From assembly GCA_903831635.1 (NCBI GenBank), contig CAIKYN010000354.1:1-29605 (forward strand): a stretch of 29,605 nucleotides of DNA. Reading direction: 5' to 3'. This document shows positions 8,017 to 15,159 of this stretch, piece after piece. The notes beneath the pieces are model-generated. The model did not search any database. It was not told where the DNA came from and was given only the letters and a program-made list of their open reading frames with translations. The DNA is from an uncultured Spartobacteria bacterium. GTDB taxonomy: Bacteria; Verrucomicrobiota; Verrucomicrobiia; Chthoniobacterales; UBA6821. Every line of letters starts with the position of its first letter. The stretch's first letter is position 1. A program made the translations under genes and the position numbers.

Positions 8017-9018
8017 ATGTCCTCAACTAATAATCATGAGATAGATCTTTATCTGAAGGCCATCAATCTCCTTCATGGCTTTAAAATAAGCCCCGAAAAC
8101 GAGATAATGGCTTTGGATATACTTAGAGTGAGTTCAGAGAAAGGGTTTGTTCCCTCAACTCTCGAACTGGCGCTTTATTACGAGAAAAAAGGTGATGCAG
8201 AGGAATCTTTTAAGTGGTTTGAAATCACTGCCAGTCAGTGCGAGCACTATCCGGACCAACATTTTTTCGGGAAGACATCGTTATCCAATAATCTCAATCT
8301 CAATATAAAAATCCTAGTATGGCATCACTTGGGACGTCATTTCTTGAAGAAAACCCCTTTGAATTATGAAAACCTCACACAATCTAAAAAATGGTTTTCA
8401 AAGTGCTCTGCAATCAATCCTCAAAAGAAAAACCTCTTAAGTCGTGAATCATTTAAAAAAATCAAAAGCGCAACTGCTCAACTTTCTGAAATACGCAAAA
8501 GAACCCCTCTCAAAGATTCAAAAGCCCCCGACGATGATGATGATTCATCCGAGCCTATTAATGCTCCTGTTCACATAAAACATCTGATTTTTAACTATCA
8601 CGAACTTCTTACTGGGGCTAAGGCGTTTAATAGATCAATTTCTCTCAGAAAATTTCTTTTTTGTTTATTGGCAGTTCTCATCCTAGGGGTGGTTTTTTGT
8701 ATTCACCCGATACACTTGAAGCAGTTGATCGCGAAACAATTATTCGGAGCTACTCATCCTAGACTCACTCAAAAGATCGTCTTTCCCCACATAGCTCCAC
8801 CGACAAAACCGGGTACTTATCCAATGATGAGGTTCAAATCAACTGCAGGACTGCCTGTGATTATTTCTATCGTCAGTGGACCAATGCAAATCAACGATGA
8901 CACTTATACAATTACAGGATCGGGAAAGATAGAAGTGGTAGTGACTCAAGATGGAAATAACGAATACGAGCCAGCCCCGACTCTCCATGCATCGTTTTCA
9001 ATCCCAGAGGTTAAGTAA
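8017..9018 (+). CDS. Membrane protein with Sel1/TPR-like repeats and an extracytoplasmic Ig-like (MBG-type) domain
   Basis: A 333-residue protein of unknown function. Residues about 10-160 are helical and repeat-like (ALDILRVSSEKGFVPSTLEL, then ALYYEKKGDAEESFKWFEIT, then a SKKWFSKCSAINP segment), the pattern of Sel1/TPR repeats. A charged linker (APDDDDDSSEP, 170-180) precedes a single membrane helix at about 213-229 (FLFCLLAVLILGVVFCI). Residues about 250-330 form a beta domain (TQKIVFPHI, AGLPVIISIVSGP, GSGKIEVVVTQDGNNEYEPAP) like the short Ig-like/MBG repeats common in large Verrucomicrobiota surface proteins, here as one copy. With no signal peptide, the repeats should face the cytoplasm and the Ig-like domain the periplasm. 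It is transcribed alone, away from the prenyl synthase gene. There is no visible ribosome binding site at the ATG. Confidence 0.82.
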   Translation: MSSTNNHEIDLYLKAINLLHGFKISPENEIMALDILRVSSEKGFVPSTLELALYYEKKGDAEESFKWFEITASQCEHYPDQHFFGKTSLSNNLNLNIKILVWHHLGRHFLKKTPLNYENLTQSKKWFSKCSAINPQKKNLLSRESFKKIKSATAQLSEIRKRTPLKDSKAPDDDDDSSEPINAPVHIKHLIFNYHELLTGAKAFNRSISLRKFLFCLLAVLILGVVFCIHPIHLKQLIAKQLFGATHPRLTQKIVFPHIAPPTKPGTYPMMRFKSTAGLPVIISIVSGPMQINDDTYTITGSGKIEVVVTQDGNNEYEPAPTLHASFSIPEVK

Positions 9019-9101
9019 TAACCTAGACCTCTATTTTCAGGGGATGCATTTATTTCTTCTTAGAATCATTCTTCAGAGACAAAAACCAGCTGATACTGTC
9101 T

Positions 9102-10589
9102 TCATGACTTTTCGTGAGGCATCGTGATTTCTGCGGCAAGAATAGCCGTTGCCTTGTGACGCTCATCGGAATTTAGGATCTGCTCCTCGTAGTAGGATCG
9201 TTCGGTGTTGACCTCCCACGGATCGAGTTCCGGACGCCCTAAGAGCCGCAGTGCGGCATGATGTCCCGCAAGCATTGAATGGTCCTGGTTGTTGTATCTG
9301 TGCATACCATTTCGTCCCACGGTCTGCAGGTTGGCAAAAGTCGTATAGTAGGCCCTGAGAGTGTCCACGTGCGCCTTATACTCGGCATCGTACACAGGGT
9401 AAGCATTGAGTTCTCTGATGACGAATCCTTCTCCGAGTGCACTTTCAGCAATCAATCCAAGCGATGAGATCTCTTTTTTGGCCAGCGTAATGAGATCGGT
9501 ATCGCTCCTAGTCCAGAGATCATCGCCGCGCGAACAAAAGTACTCCATGCCAAGAGTTGTCTCATTATCAGGTGCAACCATGTGTGGAGACCAATTTCGG
9601 AAGTTTTGAATTCGTCCAACGCGAACATCCGGGGAATGAATGTAAATCCAGTTATCCGGGAAGACATCGGGCTTGCTGCAGGCAAGTGCAACGATCAGGA
9701 AATCCCTGTATTTTAGCCCACTAGCAGAATTGATCACAATTTCTGGAGGGGCTGGATCGAGGATCTTTGTGAGGGTTGAGATCGGCATCGAAGAGATCAC
9801 CTGGTTGGGGTGGATCGTGTGGGTTTTTCCTTCATGTTCGAAATCAAGAGCCGTGACCCGACCCTCGAAGTGATGAAGGCGCTTTACCGAAGCCTCTCTG
9901 ATGACTGTGCCCCCCATTTTTTCGATTTTACCGGCCGCAGATTCCCAAAGCATGCCGGGACCCAGTCTTGGATAGTCGAAAGTCATGCTGAGCGATTTCA
10001 CTCTTCCGCTATCACGCAAAGCATTCATGACTGCGGAAACAAAGCTGAGACCATGGATTCGCTGGGCAGCCCAGTCCGCACGAATTTCCGTGCAGGGGAT
10101 TCCCCAGACCTTCTCGGTGTAGGTCTTGAAGAATGTGCGATAAAGACGATCCCCGAAACGGTTTCTGACCCAGTCCTCGAACGAATCCTCCGGCTTGATT
10201 GGAGCAATACTGGAGTAAAGGTAGCTGAGTAGCATCCGGACGCTCTCAATCACTCCAAGATTGCTTAAGGTATTACCAATCTGAAGTGGATATTGAAAAA
10301 ACTTACCCTTGTAGTAGATGCGGGAGAGTCTGGGGACCCGAAGCATGGGCTCGTCCATCATCTCCTCCCAGAGATGCTTGACCACTGCGCTTTTGGTAAG
10401 GAATCGGTGCCCTCCTATATCAATATGATTATCATTCCAGACATGGGTTCGCGAAATTCCTCCTATAAAGGGGGAAGCCTCTAGTACGATTAGAGTGAGG
10501 CCATTTTTCGCCAATTCAAAGGCTGCAGTCAAACCTGCAGGACCTGCTCCAATGACTGCCACATGGCTGTTATTAAAATCGGCTTTCAA
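9102..10589 (-). CDS. FAD-dependent oxidoreductase, UDP-galactopyranose mutase/protoporphyrinogen oxidase-like
   Basis: A 495-residue flavoprotein. The dinucleotide-binding motif GAGPAG is at 14-19, followed by VLEASPFIGGISRT, which ends with the flavin-binding glycines. The blocks DIGGHRFLTKS, PRLSRIYYKGKFFQYPL and FFKTYTEKVWGIPCTEI identify a widespread family of FAD enzymes found in polysaccharide and lipoglycan loci. The exact reaction is not established for most members; relatedness to UDP-galactopyranose mutase suggests action on a nucleotide-sugar or lipid-linked intermediate. Translation starts at TTG, supported by a perfect AGGAGG 8 bases upstream. It is divergent from a GT2 gene. 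A role in terpenoid tailoring (desaturase-like) is possible from its proximity, but the sequence blocks argue more for the glycan-associated family. Confidence 0.88.
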   Translation of the reverse strand: MKADFNNSHVAVIGAGPAGLTAAFELAKNGLTLIVLEASPFIGGISRTHVWNDNHIDIGGHRFLTKSAVVKHLWEEMMDEPMLRVPRLSRIYYKGKFFQYPLQIGNTLSNLGVIESVRMLLSYLYSSIAPIKPEDSFEDWVRNRFGDRLYRTFFKTYTEKVWGIPCTEIRADWAAQRIHGLSFVSAVMNALRDSGRVKSLSMTFDYPRLGPGMLWESAAGKIEKMGGTVIREASVKRLHHFEGRVTALDFEHEGKTHTIHPNQVISSMPISTLTKILDPAPPEIVINSASGLKYRDFLIVALACSKPDVFPDNWIYIHSPDVRVGRIQNFRNWSPHMVAPDNETTLGMEYFCSRGDDLWTRSDTDLITLAKKEISSLGLIAESALGEGFVIRELNAYPVYDAEYKAHVDTLRAYYTTFANLQTVGRNGMHRYNNQDHSMLAGHHAALRLLGRPELDPWEVNTERSYYEEQILNSDERHKATAILAAEITMPHEKS

Positions 10590-10597
10590 GAGTTATT

Positions 10598-10603
10598 CCT
10601 CCT
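10598..10603 (-). promoter_or_regulatory. Strong Shine-Dalgarno that fixes a TTG start
   Basis: On the minus strand this reads AGGAGG, 8 bases before the TTG at 10589 of the FAD oxidoreductase gene. It is the clearest ribosome binding site in the window and validates the non-ATG start. Confidence 0.75.
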
Positions 10604-10629
10604 AAATAGGTGCTTTTACTTCCTTTTCA

Positions 10630-10650
10630 AATTATTTTTGAAAAATAATT
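10630..10650. promoter_or_regulatory. 21-bp perfect AT-rich palindrome in a divergent intergenic region
   Basis: Ten-base arms (AATTATTTTT and its exact reverse complement) flank a single central G, midway between the divergent FAD oxidoreductase and GT2 genes. It could be an operator for a dimeric regulator. The one-base centre makes it a poor RNA terminator, and in such AT-rich DNA it may have arisen by chance. Confidence 0.3.
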
Positions 10651-10710
10651 CTTCTGAAGATCCTACTGTTTTATAATAATATCTTATCTTAAATTTTTAT
10701 TCCCAAGACC

Positions 10711-11706
10711 ATGCAACCAAACGACGTGAGCATCATTATCCCGGCTCACCAAGCTGGTTGGATGCTCCACAGCTGTCTGGAGGCTGTGGCGGGACTCATT
10801 CCGCCCCCAGGAGAAGTCATTATCGTTGTGGATGGTGCCAATAAGGATATTCGAAAGTGCGTAGAAGGATTCGGCTTTGACTTCATTGGTCTGGATTCAA
10901 GCCCGGGAGTTTCTGCGGCTAGAAACACCGGTGCGAAGAGAGCCAAAGGAAGCATTCTGGCATTTCTGGATTCCGATGTACAACCAAAGAGCGATTTTAT
11001 CCTCAGCATTATCACCGTTATGACCAACCATCCCGAAGCGAATGCCGCCTTCGGATCCTACGATGCTCATCCGGCAAGCAGAGGCATCGTTTCGCGCTAC
11101 CGTAATCTCCTCCACCACTACACTCATCAAAGCAGTCCTGGGATGGCTCAGACCTTCTGGGCCGGCTGCGGTGTGTGTCATGCGGAGGCTTTTCAGGAAA
11201 TCGGTGGTTTTGATGAGCAGTACAGGAAACCCTCGATTGAAGATATCGAACTCGGCTACAGGCTTCGTGCAGCCAGATACGATATTATCCTGGATCCCTC
11301 ATGGCAGGTTTGTCATCTCAAGAAGTGGCGACTGAATGACCTGATTGTAACTGATCTAATGAGACGAGCCTATCCTTGGTCTCTGCTTCTGCTTCAAAAT
11401 AGAAATATCGAAAACAACCTGAATGTTGACCACCGTTCGAGGGCGAGTGCGATACTTTGCATCCTGGCGCTTGCTGGACTGGTAAGCGCGTTTTATTTCC
11501 CTACCTCATTAATTTTTTCCACTATCGCGCTTCTCGTGGTGATTTTACTCAATAGGAGGTTTTACCTGTTCTTAATGGACAACATTGGTTGGGGTGGGAC
11601 TATTGCAGCCATTCCGCTTCATTTACTCTATTTCGTCGTCGCCATCACGGGGTTCATGATGGCTTGCGCAACATTTTTGATCAAACCACCTGTGCGTAAG
11701 TATTAG
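10711..11706 (+). CDS. Membrane-associated glycosyltransferase family 2 (GT2)
   Basis: A 331-residue GT-A enzyme. The start VSIIIPAHQAGWMLHSCLEA is the canonical GT2 nucleotide-binding beginning. The metal-binding DSD is at 87-89 (AFLDSDVQ), GGFDEQY marks the acceptor region, and SIEDIELGYRLR carries the ED motif. The last third holds three hydrophobic segments (about 246-322), so the catalytic domain is probably tethered to the inner membrane, as in enzymes acting on polyprenyl-phosphate or other lipid acceptors. It is an inverting transferase of unknown sugar. It is transcribed away from the FAD oxidoreductase and is followed, after about 106 bases, by the GH16 gene on the same strand, possibly in one transcript. 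No Shine-Dalgarno is visible at the ATG. Confidence 0.9.
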   Translation: MQPNDVSIIIPAHQAGWMLHSCLEAVAGLIPPPGEVIIVVDGANKDIRKCVEGFGFDFIGLDSSPGVSAARNTGAKRAKGSILAFLDSDVQPKSDFILSIITVMTNHPEANAAFGSYDAHPASRGIVSRYRNLLHHYTHQSSPGMAQTFWAGCGVCHAEAFQEIGGFDEQYRKPSIEDIELGYRLRAARYDIILDPSWQVCHLKKWRLNDLIVTDLMRRAYPWSLLLLQNRNIENNLNVDHRSRASAILCILALAGLVSAFYFPTSLIFSTIALLVVILLNRRFYLFLMDNIGWGGTIAAIPLHLLYFVVAITGFMMACATFLIKPPVRKY

Positions 11707-11812
11707 AGAGCCTCTCAACATGACCTATTTAACTCTTAACACCTGGTAGTACACAACACTCCCTAGTAAAGATCTCCTATTCGACTTGGTCATTCCAATC
11801 CTCAGAACTAAT

Positions 11813-12997
11813 ATGAAGCAGATTAGCCGGCATTTTTTGATTTTCTCCCTATTTTTTATCTCGATAGTGGGGGCTTCTATTTCATGGGGAAAAGGATTTG
11901 TTCCCGAACTTCCACCCGTTCTGATGTCCGTGGAAACTCCTGCTTACAATTCAAAGATTTCAGGTGCTACCAAGGTCTCTTTGATCGCACCGGGGATGGA
12001 TTGCGGGGTTGTCCAATGCTGGAAGCAAGGCCCCGGATTCGGAAGTGACTCTGTTGTGACGAGCTTAATATTTGATGAAACGGGCAAAGCGTTTTTCACT
12101 TTTCCTGCCGATGAGTATCCCCATGGACCAATCACGCTGAGAATCACCTCTACGGATGGATACCACTGGGATAGTTGCAATCTCATGCTCTACAACAAAG
12201 GTGGGATTGCTTGGGATCAGGGGATTCCCCAGATCCCCCCTCCTCAGGCAGAGGGGATGAAAGTCATATTCCAGGACGACTTTAGAAAACCTCTGTCCAT
12301 TTCCTCGACAGGGCGAGGAACGACATATTGCTCCCACAAGCCCGGTGGAGGCGATTTTGGTTCCTTCCGCTTTGCCGATCACGAATCCTCCAACTCACCT
12401 TTTTCTCAAATTGATACCTATCTTCGAATCCGGGCAGATGAATCAAAAGGGAGTACCGGTTTTCTCTCCTCTGTTGGAATGGATGGATCAGGGGTTTCTG
12501 CGTCTGCCCCTTGTTATTTCGAATGCAGATTTCTGGGACCCTCTGCAACCGGTAGTTGGCCTGCTTTTTGGCTTCTTAACTTAGGATCGTTAAAAGGAAG
12601 TGACAAATCTGCAGACGAATATGATGTTGTCGAGGCATACGGGGGTATCGGAGAGCATCGACCGAATGCTGTCGGTTATATGGTTGCAACACACACTTGG
12701 AATTCAGCAATCAAGCAGCCAGGGGTTTATCTCTATATCCTCATGAACCAACTGGGCGGGAAATCAACCTTTTGGGAAACATTTCACACTTATGGTTGCA
12801 AAATTACAGATAGTGATACCATCTACTATTGTGACAATATCGAGGTGGCTCGACATCCCACCACTCTTCTTGGAAAGAGCGACCGCTTCTTCTTTATGAT
12901 TAACCTCGCTCTAGGAGGGGGGTGGCCAGTCGATCTTTCACGCTACGGTGGTAAGATCGACATGTATATCGACTATGTTAGAGTTTGGCAGGGATGA
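11813..12997 (+). CDS. Secreted glycoside hydrolase family 16 (GH16) with N-terminal beta domain
   Basis: About 394 residues from the ATG at 11813; a TTG at 11786 would add nine residues before the signal sequence and is less likely. MKQISRHFLIFSLFFISIVGA is a typical signal peptide. Residues about 35-140 form an Ig-like beta domain. Residues about 150-394 are a GH16 jelly roll with GSWPAFWLL, the catalytic ADEYDVVEAYG carrying the ExDxxE triad (Glu269, Asp271, Glu274) and the closing IDYVRVWQ strand. GH16 enzymes hydrolyse or transglycosylate beta-1,3, beta-1,4 or related linkages with retention. Within a polysaccharide locus it may trim, release or remodel the strain's own polymer; degradation of an external glucan or galactan is the alternative. 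The substrate cannot be read from sequence. Confidence 0.92.
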   Translation: MKQISRHFLIFSLFFISIVGASISWGKGFVPELPPVLMSVETPAYNSKISGATKVSLIAPGMDCGVVQCWKQGPGFGSDSVVTSLIFDETGKAFFTFPADEYPHGPITLRITSTDGYHWDSCNLMLYNKGGIAWDQGIPQIPPPQAEGMKVIFQDDFRKPLSISSTGRGTTYCSHKPGGGDFGSFRFADHESSNSPFSQIDTYLRIRADESKGSTGFLSSVGMDGSGVSASAPCYFECRFLGPSATGSWPAFWLLNLGSLKGSDKSADEYDVVEAYGGIGEHRPNAVGYMVATHTWNSAIKQPGVYLYILMNQLGGKSTFWETFHTYGCKITDSDTIYYCDNIEVARHPTTLLGKSDRFFFMINLALGGGWPVDLSRYGGKIDMYIDYVRVWQG

Positions 12998-13170
12998 ATA
13001 ATTAGTTTAATAATGGAAAAGGAAATTATAACAATAACTCAATTCATAATGGACACCTTGAGTGAATGGTATCATTCCGATCGATTATAGTAACATCTCC
13101 TGAGGATAAATTTTCACTGACCGTAAGTGAGATTTGCTGCAACGTTTAATAATTGCTTGTACTTAATATG

Positions 13171-13881
13171 CTATTGATGAAGGCCTAGTGAACGAAGCAT
13201 CTTAATTTTGCATCTGATTATATAATAGCCAATAAACTTATGATAATATAAACCGAAGCCAATATAATGTGATCGAGGAAAACGATACTTGTAGTGATAA
13301 GCTTTATAACCGCTTTTAAATGCACAAAAAATCCTTTTAGAGAAGGTACAAACCCAATCTTCGGGAGCTGTATAATAGCTATCAATAAAATCAGGTAATC
13401 TTTTTATATGATTCCTAGTAGCCCACCAAAAATTTCCAGAATAGTGTTTGAAGTTATAATTACAGCCATAGGTGTCATATGTTAAAAGGGCTTCAACTGC
13501 ATTTTGATACCTTTCAACATTCCAGTATAACATCATTTTAACCCAATCAATTACATTAGATTCAATGTCGGTACCAAGATGACTGATTCCCTTGGTATGA
13601 AGATACCAGTACAAAGTTGATGGGGGATCCAATTCGGATGAACTTCTCATATGAAGAAGTGTGGGTCGTTCACACTCTTCTGAATGACCGTTATAAATTA
13701 TTTTGAATTTTCTATCATCCAAACAGTTATTTCTATGAAAAATTGCGTTATCAGAGACGATCCCAATTCTTATTTCTAGAGTTTGATCATAGAGACGACT
13801 TTCCTTGAGACTTTTTAAAATCAAATCAAAGATCTGCTCCCATCCGGACTTTTGCCAAATATGAATATATCCTATAATCAT
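13171..13881 (-). CDS. Predicted glycosyltransferase-like protein (LHTKG / SGNFWWA family)
   Basis: A 236-residue protein I recognise only at family-pattern level. Key blocks are YWYLHTKGISH (91-101), DWVKMMLYW (112-120), YGCNY followed by HYSGNFWWATRNHI (146-159) and APEDWV (172-177). Proteins with this order of motifs occur in bacterial surface-glycan loci and giant-virus genomes and are thought to have a GT-A fold, with some resemblance to rhamnan-synthesis proteins. The activity is unproven. It is the last gene of the long minus-strand run, separated from the acyltransferase-3 gene by 155 bases of very AT-rich DNA, and is itself AT-rich, unlike the genes before 12.9 kb. This suggests recent acquisition. 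Confidence 0.6.
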   Translation of the reverse strand: MIIGYIHIWQKSGWEQIFDLILKSLKESRLYDQTLEIRIGIVSDNAIFHRNNCLDDRKFKIIYNGHSEECERPTLLHMRSSSELDPPSTLYWYLHTKGISHLGTDIESNVIDWVKMMLYWNVERYQNAVEALLTYDTYGCNYNFKHYSGNFWWATRNHIKRLPDFIDSYYTAPEDWVCTFSKRIFCAFKSGYKAYHYKYRFPRSHYIGFGLYYHKFIGYYIIRCKIKMLRSLGLHQ

Positions 13882-14036
13882 TTGCTAATTAAATTATATA
13901 AAAAATTATTAATTCTATGAACGTGCACATAATTAAAATATAAATACGGTAAAATATATTACAATATAAAATAACTTCCGATATATTTCTTGTATAATAT
14001 TTTCTTGGGATGCTGCTAAAAGAATATTTTGAAAAA

Positions 14037-15140
14037 CTAGCTTACCTTCAACTCTTTTTTCTCAATGAGAGCTGCTATTATATGACCAGTGGTATTAAAT
14101 GGCATTTCTATAAATCTCTCTGAAATATTAGCAATAATAGCTGTGAAGAGTCCTGATAAGAGGAAAAGTAGTATTGTAGATAGATAAACTGGCAGATTTT
14201 TAAAAATCGAGCTGTATCTTGAAAGTAGACAATACAAAGATAGCAGCACTGGAGAGTGAATTAAATAAAAACTGTAAGATATCTTTCCTAATGCAAGAAA
14301 GAATCTTTTATTTAGTAAATACAATATCAATTCTGATCTACATGGTACCAAAACATAAAGAAACATGGCTATTACGAAGCACAATACAACATAAAGCTTA
14401 AAATAACAAGATAGTAGAAAAACAACTAAACAAGATAAGAGTATTATTGGGGTATTATAATTTGTTATAAGTTCCATATATTTTTCATAGTAAGCAATAA
14501 AAAAACCAAAATAAAATGGAAATATAAATCCAATAAACCCGGTAATGTCGTAGATATTATAATATCTAAATATTATGTAAAAAACTAATACGCTTAAAGT
14601 AAATAAAACTAACTTTAAATTACAGAATCGTAATTGTGTTATCATGATAAGAAAAGGTAGTAGCAAGGAACATAAAAACTCAACTCTGATAGACCAGAGA
14701 GGATTATCGAGTGAAACATTACTAAGGAGAAAGCTACTCATGTATTGATTTGACAATGTGATTGCTTCAGCGTTTTTCAAAAAATTATACAACCAATCTG
14801 GAGCACAAATTTTATTTGAAGGAACATAATAAATGATTTTAGCTGCAAATATTGCAAGCGTTAATGAAAATATGATTGCAGGATAAAGTCGGAAAAATCT
14901 TTTGACAATATAGCATATTAAATATCGCATGCTAAATTGGTTATCTCTTAATAGAGATCTGCTTAAAACAAAACCGCTAAGTACGAAAAAAAATAGTACC
15001 GGAGAAATTCCTAACAGAATTGTATAGCTTTTTCCAAAGCAACTTTGAGTGTGATGAAATGCAACCATCAGGCACGCTATACCGCGCAGTGAATCAAGAT
15101 GCTTAATTCTTCTAGTAATTTGTGAGTTTTGAGTTTTCAA
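14037..15140 (-). CDS. Acyltransferase family 3 (OafA/YrhL-like) membrane protein, copy A
   Basis: A 367-residue, highly hydrophobic protein with about ten membrane segments. HLDSLRGIACLMVAFHH (14-30) is the signature beginning of acyltransferase-3 proteins, with the conserved His near 29-30; FFVLSGFVLSRSLL and KRFFRLYPAI are the next family blocks. These enzymes O-acylate (often acetylate) sugars on surface polysaccharides, using an acyl donor from the cytoplasm. Translation appears to start at TTG (15140), since no in-frame ATG lies before the conserved region. It is clearly paralogous to the protein at 17725-18828. Base composition is extreme: the line 14401-14460 has 14 G/C of 60. It lies 19 bases downstream of the GMC oxidoreductase gene. 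Function by family is good; the acceptor is unknown. Confidence 0.9.
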   Translation of the reverse strand: MKTQNSQITRRIKHLDSLRGIACLMVAFHHTQSCFGKSYTILLGISPVLFFFVLSGFVLSRSLLRDNQFSMRYLICYIVKRFFRLYPAIIFSLTLAIFAAKIIYYVPSNKICAPDWLYNFLKNAEAITLSNQYMSSFLLSNVSLDNPLWSIRVEFLCSLLLPFLIMITQLRFCNLKLVLFTLSVLVFYIIFRYYNIYDITGFIGFIFPFYFGFFIAYYEKYMELITNYNTPIILLSCLVVFLLSCYFKLYVVLCFVIAMFLYVLVPCRSELILYLLNKRFFLALGKISYSFYLIHSPVLLSLYCLLSRYSSIFKNLPVYLSTILLFLLSGLFTAIIANISERFIEMPFNTTGHIIAALIEKKELKVS

Positions 15141-15159
15141 CTCTAATATGTATTATATT

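Noticed and set aside
9008..9024. Inverted repeat AGGTTA/TAACCT at the end of the Sel1/TPR-like gene as a terminator
   Set aside because: Only six weak pairs, overlapping the stop codon, with no T-run after it.
9810..10249. Overlapping open frames on both strands inside the FAD oxidoreductase gene
   Set aside because: No family features; the flavoprotein frame explains the region fully.
13882..14036. Possible small RNA or gene in the 155-base AT-rich gap
   Set aside because: No open frame of note, no stable hairpin and no promoter pair recognised.
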